From Undaria pinnatifida (taxonomy: Eukaryota > Sar > Phaeophyceae > Laminariales > Alariaceae), in contig JABAKD010000025.1 in NCBI GenBank assembly GCA_012845835.1, positions 27,275,504 through 27,339,503 on the forward strand: a stretch of DNA of 64,000 nucleotides. Direction: 5' to 3'. Both the position numbers and the translations under genes were made by a program. Under the pieces are notes generated by a model. That model was not told the origin of the DNA. It did not search any database and was given only the letters and a program-made list of their open reading frames with translations. This document shows, piece by piece, positions 41,751 through 53,109 of the stretch. Each line of letters starts with the position of its first letter. The stretch's first letter is position 1.

Positions 41751-43250
41751 CACCTTTTTTTTTCCCTGCCAAAAACAAACGTTCTCATTTTCCCGCCAAA
41801 AAGAAAACAAGTCTACCTACTCCTTCACTAATTCCAAGTGGTTCGTCCGCGAAAACGTGCAAACGTGTGCACTGCTGGCACTCACCAGACCCCGTTGGAA
41901 CTTCAAACAAACGCTAATATTGACAAAAATGGACGTAATTGACTAAATAAACTGACGGTTACATCATCGGCCACATGATGACGAGCAATCCGAGCTGCTG
42001 CTGCTGGTGAGTGGTGAAGGAGATGTCTTCGAACTGCAACGCAGGAAGAAGCTGCCAGGCAACAAGCGTGAGGATGACGACGGTACTCGGAGTTCCTCAA
42101 GCTTATCCTGGACGCTTGATTAAATCGCGCTCGTCGCTTTTGGGCCTGTGCCAATGGCTCCCGGCAGGGTTAATACCAAGAAGATGTGATGGCGCGTTTG
42201 CTGCGGGCAATCCGAAAATAAACCCCAAACTTGTAGTTGACTAATAATACGTGTCGACAGCTTGCTGGTGATATGCCATTATTTGCATATTTATGGTATA
42301 ATACTTAAGTCTTGTAGTCATGTCAAAACGTGACTTTATTTTTACTCGACGTTACTCCACTTCTCCGCAACTCCACACCTCACCCGGTACTCTGCATTTT
42401 ATCATACACACTTTGTATAGAGCAGCAGCTAGCTGTGGACCGACAACGAATGAGTCGGGTCCTCTTGGTTTGGTGATTAGGTACAAGTAGGGGTTGTCTA
42501 AGATCACGGCGTTGTCATTTGCTAAGGTCGAAGCTAGAGGAAGCAGATTCTAGAAGAAGCAGCAGCGGCGCGGTGGAACTCTTCATACACTTTACTTCAT
42601 ATAACCGAAGACTCGACCACCGCAACGGCTTTGAAAGCAACAGCCGTCGTAGCAGCTGTTTGTTGAAGCAGCAGCGACGCGAGCCTAGTACAACAACACC
42701 ACATCATCATCATTTATCATCTCATCACTCATCATTTTGATCTCAACTTCTCAACTTCAACTTCTAATACCACTGAGACTATTTGTGTGATCAGAGGGAG
42801 GCTTGTCCTCAGGCCATTGCCGTGTTACGTGACACCGGCGGGTGCGACAAGCAGCAAGCTGCGGCATCAAACCGAAGAGTCAATTACTGCGGCTTTCAGC
42901 AGCAAATATAGCGGTCGAAGCGGGTTGAAGCAGTGGTCGCGACGCCACACTACGCCAAAACGCCACTACTCACCGCTGTTCATGCAGCATCCTGGAAATA
43001 TCCAAGAAAAATCAGAAAATTGCAGAAAGTTCTAGGAAATTCCAGAAAATGAACAACAACAGCACAAGTCAAAGAAGCACCTGTGGCAGCAGCATCAGTA
43101 ACACCGACACAGAACTGCTGCCACTCCGTCGACAAAGCCAAGAAGAACTGATGGAAGAAGCAAGGGCGGGAGAGATTGGGCGGGCGAGGAATCAGGACCC
43201 TTCGCCACCGGCGCATTGGCGAGGTAAGATAGGTATTTTTGTTTTTGGTG
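41751..43250. other. 1.5 kb without a recognisable gene
   Basis: Visible items are a GACGGTTAC/TCATCGGCCAC fragment near 41953 shared with 33045 and 35230, CATCAT and TCAACTTC simple repeats near 42700-42770, and no supported coding frame. Confidence 0.45.
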
Positions 43251-43262
43251 GTGGCGGTTGTA

Positions 43263-43341
43263 GTGGTGGTGGTGGTGGTGGTGGTGGTGGTGGTGGTGGT
43301 GGTGGTGGTGGTGGTGGTGGTGGTGGTGGTGGTGGTGGTAT
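43263..43341 (+). repeat. GGT microsatellite, about 26 units
   Basis: Uninterrupted (GGT)n. It produces polyglycine, polyvaline or polyhistidine frames that are not genes. Confidence 0.99.
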
Positions 43342-43854
43342 TGGTGGCGGTGGTGGGGATGGTGGGGGTAGCCCGTATTACAACACCGTCCGACCACAAA
43401 ACTCGTGTAAGACCACCATGCATGGTCAAGTTCTATCTTGAACGCCGGCCCAGACCCATCCCTTTCCCTAGCCCCAACCGTTACCCCAATCCTAACGGTA
43501 CCCCGGGCCTTAACCCGTGCCCTTACCCCAACCCCGACCTTTTGGGAGGCTCGAGATCACCAGTAGCGGTCGCGTGTTTCCGTCTCGTGTTCCGGTGGCG
43601 TTTCTCCAAAAAGCATCTGGCGGCTGAAAGGTCCACCTCGACCAATCACATCAAGTTCCCGATTTTGTTTCGGCACGATGGTGCTGCTTTTAGGATATTA
43701 GCATAGTGGTGATGGTATTAGCATAGTGGTAATACTTGGGCAACAACGAGGGAGGAGCGTTTGTGGTGATGCCGAATCCAGCACGAGGGAGCGAAGCGAT
43801 CGAGGTTGTGTGTGTTTTGCCTTGAATGGCAAACAAAACAGGGTCAAGGTAGGT

Positions 43855-45620
43855 AATAATTCCGGCCGTAAAGCTACCGCCCTGGTGGGCGGTCCCGGTA
43901 ATTCAGCGGTTTACCTCCATATTGTGTATTTACCGCCGACCGCCAAATTCGTTACCGCCAAAAACCGAAATACCGCCTATGTAATGGGCCAGGTTCCTAA
44001 CAGAAGCAACCTGAACACGTGTCTACGGAAATCCCTCGATGACGTGTCTCTGACATCAAGGACACCGAACATGTCCGTATTCCTCGATGACGTCCCACCA
44101 TCGAGAGAGTTAGTCCAGATTTCGAGGAGGTTATTCCGCCACCGAGAAGATCCGTTACCGAAGACGGTGTCCCCAAAACATGCCCCTCGGAATATCGATG
44201 AAGTTGTCACTCTGGGCCTTCGAGAGGATCCGTTACCTAACGGTGTCCATAAATCTGTCCCTCGGAATCTCGACGACGTCGTCACCCCATCGAGAAGATC
44301 CGATACGACGGAGCACCCCAGATCTTCACCGCTGGGTATGCTCCTGAGATGGTCCTCTTGTCCCATATACCTTGTCCGATATGCCTTGTCCTGCATGTCT
44401 TGTCCTATATGTCTTGTCCTATTTATACGCTAAAGGGGTAGTGTCCCGATTTCATCAGCTAGGGCCGAATATCAGCGGACCCTTGGCGGCCGGGCGGGCA
44501 AGATTGCCCACCCGCGCTCGTCACTTCTTTGTCGCGTCACGTTGTCCGAGTCTTGCACTAGACTCGCCCAAACTGCGGCTGCTTTCGTGTGGACACCTCG
44601 ACGCTTACCGTCAGGGGTAGGGGCGCTCGTTACGTCCGTGCAGCGCTAGGAACCGAGTGCATACCATTGGCGTCGACGGCAGGACAGTGAATAACACCTA
44701 TCGCCAAAACAAATTCCGCCGTATGGCAACACCGGCGAAATTATACCGCCATAATTGTAGTTTCCGGTATTACAGGTACCGCCGAATGAATAACGCCAAC
44801 TCTCGATACCGCCCAGAAAGTACCGCCAACCGTGGATACCGCCCGAAACATACCGGCGACACTGGACACCACCCAAAAGGCGCCGCCTGCACTGGATACC
44901 ACCCGTGCTCTTTGTTCCGCATCCATCTTTGTTCTGTTCTCTTCGCTCTTTTGGTTCTGCGGGTCCGGCGAAAAAATACCGCCGTAATTCCTTTTTGGGT
45001 AGAAGCTCGTTGGGGACATCAAGGCATTCGATTAGGATATTGTTATTGTGCTTTCAGGGTGTTGAAGCTGTTTTGCCCTCTCTGTTTGCGCGTTTCGCAT
45101 TATAAGAATGTACTCAATTTCATTCGTGGTGAAATAGGTAACCGCAATTTTCCCGTTGGTTTTGCCTCGATTTCTCGTTTAACGTCGCCGTACAACCGAA
45201 CGTTAAAAAGGGAACCAGAGGTACCGTCGGAGAGGGGTTCGGGCTTCAAAACCATAGCTAGGCAATACCGTCCAACTTTTAGGTTACGTTACCGCCCGAA
45301 AAACAAAAAACCGCCTACCGCCCAAACGATACCACCGTGTCGTATTACCGCCGAACAAATATCGCCACATTTCGTATTTTTACCGCCGACCGCCGAAAAA
45401 ATACCGCCAAAAACCGAAAACCGAAAAAAAAAAAAAACTACCGCCGTGGTGCATTACCGCCGGAAAAAAAAAAAAAACGTCATATTTGTAACTCCCGCTT
45501 ACCGCCAAGGTCGTTTCCGCCCAAAACCGAAATACCGCCTGCGGCCAAAAAAATACAGCCGTGTATTGCAATACCGCCCCGCCTGAGTCCGCCTAAAAAA
45601 CCGTTACCGACCTTAATCCT
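43855..45620. repeat. Degenerate array of TACCGCC units
   Basis: TACCGCC, often within AATACCGCC or TTACCGCCGAA, recurs dozens of times over 1.8 kb, densest at 43870-43985, 44690-44900 and 45260-45620. A sub-block (44000-44340) repeats CCTCG.AATCTCGATGACGT and GAGAAGATCCGTTACC. Frames of 235 and 309 codons across it follow the repeat period and show no protein signature. Confidence 0.8.
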
Positions 45621-45904
45621 GCAAAAAAACCCTTCATGGTAAGGCCAAAGCGCGAGGAGACCGTTTTTGGTGTTTAGCCTTGGGCAAGCCACTTAACAGT
45701 GGGGGGCGCACAGGCTTCCCTTGTTGAGTTAGGTTTGCAGCCGGTCGGCTTGCTGTCTTTGTTTCGTTGATTACAGCACAGGAAACCTAATAAGAAACGG
45801 GACAGTCATAGGAAGGGCTGGCTGATATTTTCGGGAACATTATAGATTCGGGAGCCGTCATACTACTGTTAGTTCGTCTAGAATGCACCCTTGTTATTCG
45901 GGTT

Positions 45905-46262
45905 TGTTTGGGTAAGCTATTGGTGAACCTTTTTGCAAGTGGTCAAACGGACTAATACCCCACTAATTCTTGAACAAATGGCGTCGTCGACAGACCATGG
46001 TTTTTTTGGGTCGTGGGTTCAAATCCCACCATCCACAATAAAAATAAACTTTTTCAGACTTTCCCCATGTCAAACTTGGAAAATACTCTCCCCGGTATCC
46101 CCAAGAAATGAAGCCCTTTGGATATTGACAGGTCCGCCCGTATATCCGGCCGACCTGCTAACCCGGCGTTTCAGGGGGGAAGAGTGTTATAAGGCTTAGT
46201 TCGGGAAAGCTATTGCTATTGGTTAACTTTTTGCAAGTGGTCGATCGGACTAATACCCCACA
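45905..46262 (+). repeat. tRNA-like SINE-type element, copy 2
   Basis: The fuller copy. It has an A-box-like GCAAGTGGTCAAACGGAC near 45935, a B-box-like GGTTCAAATCC at 46017-46027 inside GTGGG/CCCAC, then about 170 bp of tail, then the A-box module again near 46232. The GGGTAAGCTATTGGT... to ...ACTAATACCCCAC module at both ends is a direct repeat of about 55 bp. This could be a dimeric SINE or a short terminal-repeat element. Confidence 0.6.
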
Positions 46263-46304
46263 AGTACCTTTACACCCTGTCTCGAACAAGAAATCCAGCC
46301 TGGG

Positions 46305-46575
46305 AGTCGTTCTACGGTAGCCCCCCCCCCCCCCCAACTTTTCTTTAACGAAATCGCCGGTTTCGAAACCAACTCCTCCCGGTCGTATCTCCTGAAATAC
46401 GGTAGCCCTTGCCACCCCGACGACGCCATCGTTCGATAACCCTTTGCACACAAGAAAATATCTGGAAACCTTTTTTTTCAATGGTATCCTTCCTTGTTGT
46501 GTCGAGCAGCCATGATGATGAAACGTTCGTTGAAGAAAATCGCTGGTTTTGGGGGGGGGGTATCGTAGAATCAGT
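46305..46575. mobile_element. MITE family M2, copy without insertion
   Basis: The ends TTCTACGGTAGCCCCC and GGGGGTATCGTAGAA are inverted repeats. The interior parallels 35312-35668 but keeps the S1 target as a single uninterrupted TAGCCCTTGCC near 46402. It directly follows the tRNA-like element. Confidence 0.8.
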
Positions 46576-46639
46576 CCTGGATCAGTGTTTCTGTTTCTTA
46601 TTGGGTGGCCTGTACTGTACACCAATTGTTGCGATGCCT

Positions 46640-47020
46640 ATCTGGAAATAGGAAATAGGCGATTTCTACGAAATGGTCGTTTCAGGAAGAACCGGGCGAC
46701 CCTGCGCTAACTCGCATTGGAAAAGAGCGTCGGTATTATTATAAAATATACTCCCAACAGCCAGCAATTGGCCAACTTCAAAAGTAAAAGTACAAAAAAA
46801 AAGTTGCTGAAAAAGCAAAATAAAAATATCAGAGCAAGCAGTAAAGATGAGAGAATGAGAGCTAAGTAACAATGAGACTAGGAACTTCGGGACGGTTCTT
46901 TTCCCCAGCAACTAATTTTCTTTTCGGCAATTACGGGCTGAGAAGGGCTGAGAGGGGGGAGGATATGCCGAGCGAGACCTCCGAGGGAGTCGAGGTCTAG
47001 GTATTTAAGTTTATATATAC
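46640..47020. other. Spacer, no gene seen
   Basis: AT-rich short frames only. Nothing is recognisable. Confidence 0.45.
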
Positions 47021-47024
47021 AAAT

Positions 47025-47205
47025 ACACTCCAGCTGTGAGATCGAAGATTTCGTCGAAACTCATCTGTGCAAGCTGTGTGTGTGATACTCCGATCGCGCG
47101 TATTACTGTGTGTGTCCTCATTGAGGATATAGGTCGGCGACTCCCCCGAGAACCACAGCAGTAGCTTGTACCAGGGTCAACAGGGAGGTGTTAATATATC
47201 TGTGA
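47025..47205 (+). repeat. Dispersed repeat D3, copy 2
   Basis: About 90 percent similar by eye to 17738-17900 over its full length, with the same preceding AAATACAC.CTCCAGCTG context. Confidence 0.8.
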
Positions 47206-47855
47206 ACAGAACGTCGGTATTATATAGCGTCGGTCGTAGGGTCGAACCCTATAATATGTAACGAATGAAAATTGCGATAACATTTCAAGGTGGCTCGGCG
47301 GCTTTCATGCCCGGTGGTGATTTTGGTCGGAAGCTGTTTCGCGTTTGTCGCGATGGCCGTGACGGTGATCTAGCAACATGGTGGGCGTTGCTGTTTGTTG
47401 TGTTTGATATTTGGCACGGCATTCTAATCTTTCATCAACTGTGTTTCCTTTCGGTGGTGTGACTTCGAACGCACACGGCCTAGTCCAGGCATGCTGGTTG
47501 CTGGTTGCTGGCGACAACATGGCGACAGGGCATGATTATTGACGGCGCAATATGCGACTCGGCCAAGATAACCAGGGTCTTCATCGGCTGCAAGCGAGGA
47601 GATGGTTCTTGGTACGAATAAAAAACGAATGCGCTCCTACATGTTGTATGTTTCGCGTTTTAATGGATTGGCTTTGTTTTCGGGTGCTATTTTCGTCACT
47701 TCCAATGGAACACGATAGTAACTGTTCAACTTCTACACTGCGTATCATAGTTATTAGTATTCCAGGTGGAGAATTAAATAAGTTTCTTTTGGTTCAAGAG
47801 GAACAAAAACTTTCATTGGATTGAACCAAGGAATTTTTGCGTGGTGGTTAGCCAG
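47206..47855. other. Spacer with short open frames, no supported gene
   Basis: Plus-strand frames of 65 and 90 codons (47265-47462 and 47552-47824) have ATG starts but no family motif or splice context. They are left uncalled. Confidence 0.35.
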
Positions 47856-47857
47856 CA

Positions 47858-48345
47858 CAATGTCCCCCTTCCCCCTTCCCCTTGTCCACTTCCCCTTTCC
47901 TACCCTATCCCTAACCCACCCCAACTTCCTCTCCTACCCTAATCGTGGCCCACCCCACCTTATTTTCTCCCACCTCTTCCTCTCCCCCCGCCTCCTTCAC
48001 CTAATTTGCTTCCCTATCTCCTTCCTCCATGTGTGCTGCTCGTCTCCCCCTCCCCTAATGAGTACGCCCCCTCACCTCCTTCGTTTCCCCCTCCTCCTCC
48101 CCGTCCTCCTCACCCCCCCCTCACACACACCTCTTCCTCCCCCTTCCCTTCCTCAATGTATCCCTGCTCCCTCCTCACGCCCCAACCCCCCTCTCCTCTC
48201 CCTTCCGCCTCCCTCCTACCCCCCCCCCCCCTCTCTCCCCACCTCCCCCTCCCCTTCCACCCCCAGCCCCCTTTGTCTCCCTCACCCCCCCTTTACCCCG
48301 CCTCCCATCACCCAAACCCCCGCTTTATCTCTACGTTGTTCTGCC
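47858..48345 (+). repeat. Pyrimidine tract (CCCCTTCCC, CCTCC)
   Basis: Nearly 490 bp of C and T with few purines. The long open frames over it reflect the absence of stop codons in C/T-rich sequence. Confidence 0.9.
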
Positions 48346-48424
48346 CCCAATGCCGAAGATGTGAAGGTACAGCACTTTCGTGCCTTACGCAAATTTGCCT
48401 AAAAATTGCACTAATACGCCATGA

Positions 48425-48565
48425 CTGACACCAAACTACTAGGTTTCAGTGTGGAATAGTCCGCTCTACACCCAAGACGGCGCACGTCATCCTTGACTGA
48501 GGCAAAACTACTAGGATTGGGTGTGGAAACGCGGCCCCACACCCTTAACGGCTCACGTTTTCCCT
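48425..48565 (+). repeat. Tandem duplication, about 70-bp unit
   Basis: AAACTACTAGG, GTGTGGAA, ACACCC and CGGC.CACGT occur in order twice. Confidence 0.7.
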
Positions 48566-48911
48566 CCTGTGGCATGTCTCCTGACGTATTTGCCTGTCAC
48601 AGGGACATGAAGGGGTTCCAGTAATTTTTGCGGAATACGGCTTCAGCCGGGGGAGTACGTCTACGCAGGCAAGGATGGCATCGTTGTGTCGGGAGGACCC
48701 ATTGATAATGCCCCGCCCCGCAGTGCTGTGATTGTCCTAGCCGTTTTTTTTTGCCAGTTTCACTTACGGTTTCGGCTGTGTACATATTGCTTTGTTTTTT
48801 TCTTTCTGAGACTCTGTCTCCCACTCCAGAGGTATTAGAATATGTCCTACGACAACTGACTATTCATAGACCACGGCAATGAAGGTAAAGCTAGAACAAT
48901 AACACAACAGC

Positions 48912-49272
48912 GCAGCAGCCACGGTTGCGGCTACAGAGTCGGTTACGGTTGTGGGTTTTGTGTGGCGGTTTCCATCGTGGATATTATTCTGGTCACGATT
49001 CCGGTACGGTTCCGGTTACTGCTCGGGTTCCGGTTACGGTCACGATTTTGATTGCGGTTATGGCTGCGGTGGGTTCCAGTTATGGCCACGATTTTGATTG
49101 CGGTTATGGCTACGGCAGTAATTTCTGAGACGGTTCCCGGTACGGAAGTGGTTTCTGCTGTGGCGGTTTCTGTCAGAGATGTGGGTCTTGCTATCGATCC
49201 GGCTACGGTTCCAGGCATGGTTCCGGTACCGTACCGGTTACGGTTGCGGTTCCAGTTACTGTGGTAATTGCA
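48912..49272 (+). repeat. Degenerate GGTTACGGTTGCGGTTCC array
   Basis: About 360 bp of hexamer-like units GGTTAC/GGTTCC/GGTTGC/GATTTTGATTGCGGTTATGG. A 57-bp stretch with CACGATTTTGATTGCGGTTATGGC is duplicated at about 49041 and 49087. Confidence 0.85.
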
Positions 49273-50149
49273 GGCAGGGTTTTGCCGCTACATGCCTTCG
49301 CATGTCACTTCCGGTAAATTAAAGTCGCTGCGGTTAGCGTCGGGGGCGGGGGCTCAGTCTGTATGATAGGGTTCGCAACGCGCGACATTTCGAGAAGATC
49401 CAACGCAAAAAATCGAGCGCATCGAAAGCGCCCCTCTCTTGAGAGAAAACACATCGTTGCGGAGAGAAGGAAGCGAACCACTATCGAATGCGCACACTCA
49501 TGCCAACCACCGAGCCCAATGAAAACGTACATTATGCGACAGCATTAAACGAGTTGGAAGTTAATAAATGTTGGCTCCACTTCTGCACGTTAAGTAAGAA
49601 AATAATATTTTGTACTGAAATTAGTGTAGGATACATCCTGCCTCACATACAAACTTGAGCCTGGCCCAACGCAAGAATATAACAAGTGGTGTCGCGTCTA
49701 CTGTTGTGTACTCATCCGTGGCTGGGTTTTATGTGTCCGTGCCGTTCAAATTCAAATGCATTGCCTTCGTACATCAACGGTTTCGGCGAAAAATCTCGAT
49801 TTCACAGCTGAGGTTTATTTTTTAACTTTAGAATAAAACTGCACCCGTGACCGTCCAGCCGGTACAAAGCCGTCTACATAACTGCATTCATAGCTAAACA
49901 AAACTTGTCGGGGTCTGCTGAACTCTCCTCCCTACCGGAAGCGCGGCTCACTAGAGACAAAAAATGTTCTGCCTTGGCACAGGAGAGACTGCGACTTGAC
50001 CCCGTGATTGACCGCCCCTGGCCGCCTCCCTACAATGAAACGCCCCTGGCCGTCCCCTGTACTAAACCTAGTATAATAAAGCATAAGACAGAGGAGGCAG
50101 AAGGGGCCTTGACGCGCACAAAATGTCGGCCTCCTAGGAAAAGAGAGCA

Positions 50150-50625
50150 GTATTGTTTTCTTCGTCCGACCAGGGGCATTCGCAAAAGCGCATTTTCGCC
50201 CAATTGGCGGCCAACAGAGAAACAGCGCAATGGCGTTTTCGTCCAATAGGAGGCCCAAAGGAACAGCGCAATGGCTTTTTCGTCCAGTCGGAGGTCCATG
50301 CGTAGAGATCTCTCCGCAAAACAGTGCAGCACCATCTTCGTCCAATCAGAGGGATGCGCAAAAGAGTGACGTAGAACCTTCGTCTGATCAGAGGTCTGCA
50401 GAAGCAATCGCAAAAGAGCACAATTACATTATTGACCAATCAGACGCCAATAGAGAAACAACGCCATTCGTCCAATCGGAGGCCAATACGTAGAGACCTC
50501 CGCAAATCAGCGCTGCAGCAGCTTCGTTCAATCGGAGGTATTTGCAAAAGAGTGCAGTAGCATCTTCGTCTAATCAGTCCTAGGTCAACAGAGACATTCG
50601 CAAAACAGTGCAACAGCTCAGTCAA
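50150..50625 (+). repeat. Degenerate array with CCAATCAGAGG units
   Basis: About ten units of 35-55 bp contain TTCGTCCAATCRGAGG, GCAAAAGAGTGCA or GAAACAGCGCAATGG. Each unit carries a CCAAT-like pentamer. The arginine- and cysteine-rich frames across it are repeat artefacts. Confidence 0.8.
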
Positions 50626-50950
50626 GGGCCTACAGAGAACTCCGAAAAGAGTGCATTACAACTTTCGCCCAATTCGAGGACCAGGAGAAGGAGGTGGCAG
50701 CGGTGACTTGTAACGCCCCAACTACAGCACACAAGGTGCGCGCGCCAACATCAAACAATAAAATTATAAAAGAAAACGCACCTAGTACACAAAAAAAACG
50801 CCGTTTCGCTGAAACCGCCAAGGGGGAAAACTAACCACCAAACAAACAACTCACGCCCCGCGAGTGCTGCTTCTGTCACCAACAGTCGGTGGAAAAGCAC
50901 CCCTGCCCCCCCCTCCCGCTGTTCCTCTTTTATCTAACCTCGCCCACGCG

Positions 50951-51012
50951 TAGCTGCGTTCGGCACGCGCTAAGGACGTCATAGCTGCGTTCGGCACGCG
51001 CTAAGGACGTCA
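50951..51012 (+). repeat. Exact 31-bp tandem duplication
   Basis: TAGCTGCGTTCGGCACGCGC plus TAAGGACGTCA occurs twice in a row with no change, right beside the MITE at 51022. Confidence 0.98.
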
Positions 51013-51021
51013 TACACGGTA

Positions 51022-51187
51022 CAGTCGAGGTCCCTCATAGTGCGGTGTTTGCCATGTTACAGTTCCCGCACTAAAGTGGGACCCCGACCTACCTCGGATT
51101 ACATTGCGGTACCAGGTACCCTCTAGGACGAGGTCGTGACAAGAGATTTTCACCGCACTAAACAGGGACCTCGCACTATAGGGTACC
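51022..51187. mobile_element. MITE family M3, copy 1
   Basis: Starts TA then CAGTCGAGGTCCCTCATAGT and closes with GCACTATAGGGTA. The interior has CCGCACTAAA.AGGGACC units. It resembles short Tc1/mariner-pogo-type non-autonomous elements. The right boundary is uncertain. Confidence 0.6.
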
Positions 51188-51524
51188 ACACAAATGCGGA
51201 ATCCAAACTGTACCGAGAAGAGCGTGCACGTCGACCGGGTCGTTCTTGCGGTCTAAACAACCCAGCACGACATCCACTGCCGCGCGCGCGCGAGCACTCA
51301 TTCACTCACTCACTCACTCACTTCACTCACTACACGATAAAAACGGGAATGGAACGACAACCTCTAACATACGGCAGCGCTTAATCCTGCCGTATCATAC
51401 AGTGCCAACGTCGAACACGGCCAACATGGCCACGGTCTTCCGTTTCGCAAGAACTTACTTGGCCAGGCGAACTACCAATGCAGCGTGACAGCAACCGACC
51501 ACACCCTGCCGCGCTCGCCGCGAA

Positions 51525-52075
51525 GTGCTACCGCTAGTGCGGTGCTACCTCAGTGCTATTGCGGTGCTACCACAGTACCACTGCGGTGGTATTACAGGCT
51601 GCTGCGGTGCTACCGCGGTACTACAACAATAATGTGGCGCTACTGCAGGTTGCTACAGTGCTACCGCGGTACTACTGGGCTGCTACCGCCGATCTACAAC
51701 AGTAGTGCCGTGCTAACGCAGGCTACCACAGGGCTGCCGCGGTACGGTACTACTGGAGTGCTACCGCCGCGCTACTGCAGGCTATTGCGGTGCTACTGTA
51801 GTGCTATTGCAGGCTACTTCGATGTTACCACGGCGCTACTCTATGATACCTAGGCGTTACCGCGGTACCTACTTCGGTGGTACTGCCGTGATACCGCGGT
51901 ACTATTGCGGTGCTATTACGACGTCACTGTTGCTACTGCAGCGCTACCGCGGTAATGCCGTAGTGCTAATACAGGCTACCGCGGTGCTACCGCGGCACTA
52001 CTGTTGCTACTACGGTACTACTGTGGCACTACAGCAAAGCCACGGCGGTACTATTGCGGTGCTACTGCAGCACCC
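51525..52075. repeat. Degenerate GCTACCGCGGTACTAC array
   Basis: More than thirty copies of a 12-18 bp motif (GTGCTACCGCGGTACTAC, GCTACTGCAGGCTAC, GGTGCTATTGCGGTGCTAC). Many are near-palindromic around CCGCGG. There is no coding. Confidence 0.85.
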
Positions 52076-52206
52076 CGTCGCCCGCACCCTACCCCCCCCT
52101 CCCACCAACCCACCCACCCAGTGCCTACACACAAACTACAGATCGATCCACTTATCATTGCTCGAACTCTTCCCTGCGAAAAGCAGCCTCACTGGTGCAA
52201 ACGCAC

Positions 52207-52434
52207 TTGTTCCGTAGTGTACTCCCACGCCGTTAGCCCGGTGAGTGCCAACGTGAGCCACGACGACAAAAGCGCCGCGAAGATCGAGTGAGAGCGAGCC
52301 ACCAGCACCCAAGCAAGCGTCAGCAGCAGCGCGAGGAACGCCAGGGTGGGCTGAGACGCCCACGGTTTCCAGTGAACAAGGATTGGCGCGAAGGGCCAAG
52401 CGGCAACGAACAGGAAGAGGAGAACCGTGCAAAC
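52207..52434 (-). CDS. Exon of an unidentified multi-pass membrane protein
   Basis: A 76-codon minus-strand frame is bounded by acceptor GAACGAAGCAG (after a pyrimidine-rich run) and donor CAA before GTGCGT, phase 0 at both ends. It starts VCTVLLFLFVAAWPFAPILV and continues HWKPWASQPT, a second hydrophobic helix LAFLALLLTLAWVLVA, then RSHS and a third, IFAALLSSWLTLALTGLTAW, ending EYTTEQ. Three evenly spaced hydrophobic segments with short charged links are very unlikely in random sequence. I do not recognise the family. Neighbouring exons were not found; the minus-strand coding-like block at 54440-54690 could be upstream, but nothing links the two. Confidence 0.55.
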
Positions 52435-52904
52435 CTGCTTCGTTCGGGCCGATGCGGGAATCGCGGGGTCAGGGTAAGATTAAAGGACCGGCAATAAAAA
52501 GGCGCGAGGTAGGGGACGGAGTAACAACGGACGCGGAGAAGGGTGGAAACGACGAACCGCGTTAAGAGGGATGACTTCGACACCTCGTTTTGTTAGCATA
52601 AACCTGTGCGGTAATAACGCCGGCCTACAGTTGATTCTTGAAACCCAGCGCAAACGCCAGCAAGGTGACAGAATTTCCGTTACACTACATCAGTCACGCC
52701 CGCTGTGACACTATTAATACCATTTAAGAGCGATTTATGTGCTAAATCTACAGTCGCCCAATTACTGCGCGTCGATTCGAAATCATTGAAGTTTGCCAAA
52801 CCAGACTCTCGCACCTCCAGCGACAGAAGGAAACAAAAATGCAACGGCGCAGAAATACCGCCTACCTAGATTCGAAGCACAGCCAAGCCCGCCAATACTA
52901 CTAC

Positions 52905-53085
52905 AGCAATAGTGGTCCCTATATATAGCGCCGGTATGTGCGAGCCAAACAATACTGGCACCATAGCGGCAACCGGCACTAGTCCGCATACTGCCACTAC
53001 TGGTTGCTCCTATCTGCACCGAGCGATTTCACAGGCATTAGAGCGGGCAACCGGCATTACTCAACCGGCGCCATAGAGATCAGTA
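52905..53085. mobile_element. MITE family M1, copy 2
   Basis: Ends CCCTATATATAGCGCCGGTAT and CAACCGGCGCCATAGAGA are inverted repeats. The interior matches 20185-20357 in order (GGCAACCGGCACTA, TCCGCATACTGCCACTACTGG, GGGCAACCGGCATTACTC). Confidence 0.75.
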
Positions 53086-53109
53086 CTGCATTACAGGTAG
53101 AGTGAGGCA

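Noticed and set aside
43855-45620. Long plus-strand frames of 235 and 309 codons
   Set aside because: They follow the TACCGCC repeat, which rarely forms stops. Composition is uniform and no domain is visible.
47228-47260. B-box-like AGGGTCGAACCCT
   Set aside because: It is a short hairpin with no matching A box or tRNA fold upstream.
47821-48428. Proline/leucine-rich frames of 140-193 codons
   Set aside because: The DNA is almost pure pyrimidine, so open frames are expected by composition.
50630-50821. Minus-strand hydrophobic frame
   Set aside because: It arises from A/T-rich low-complexity DNA, with no splice sites linking it to the 52207-52434 membrane exon.
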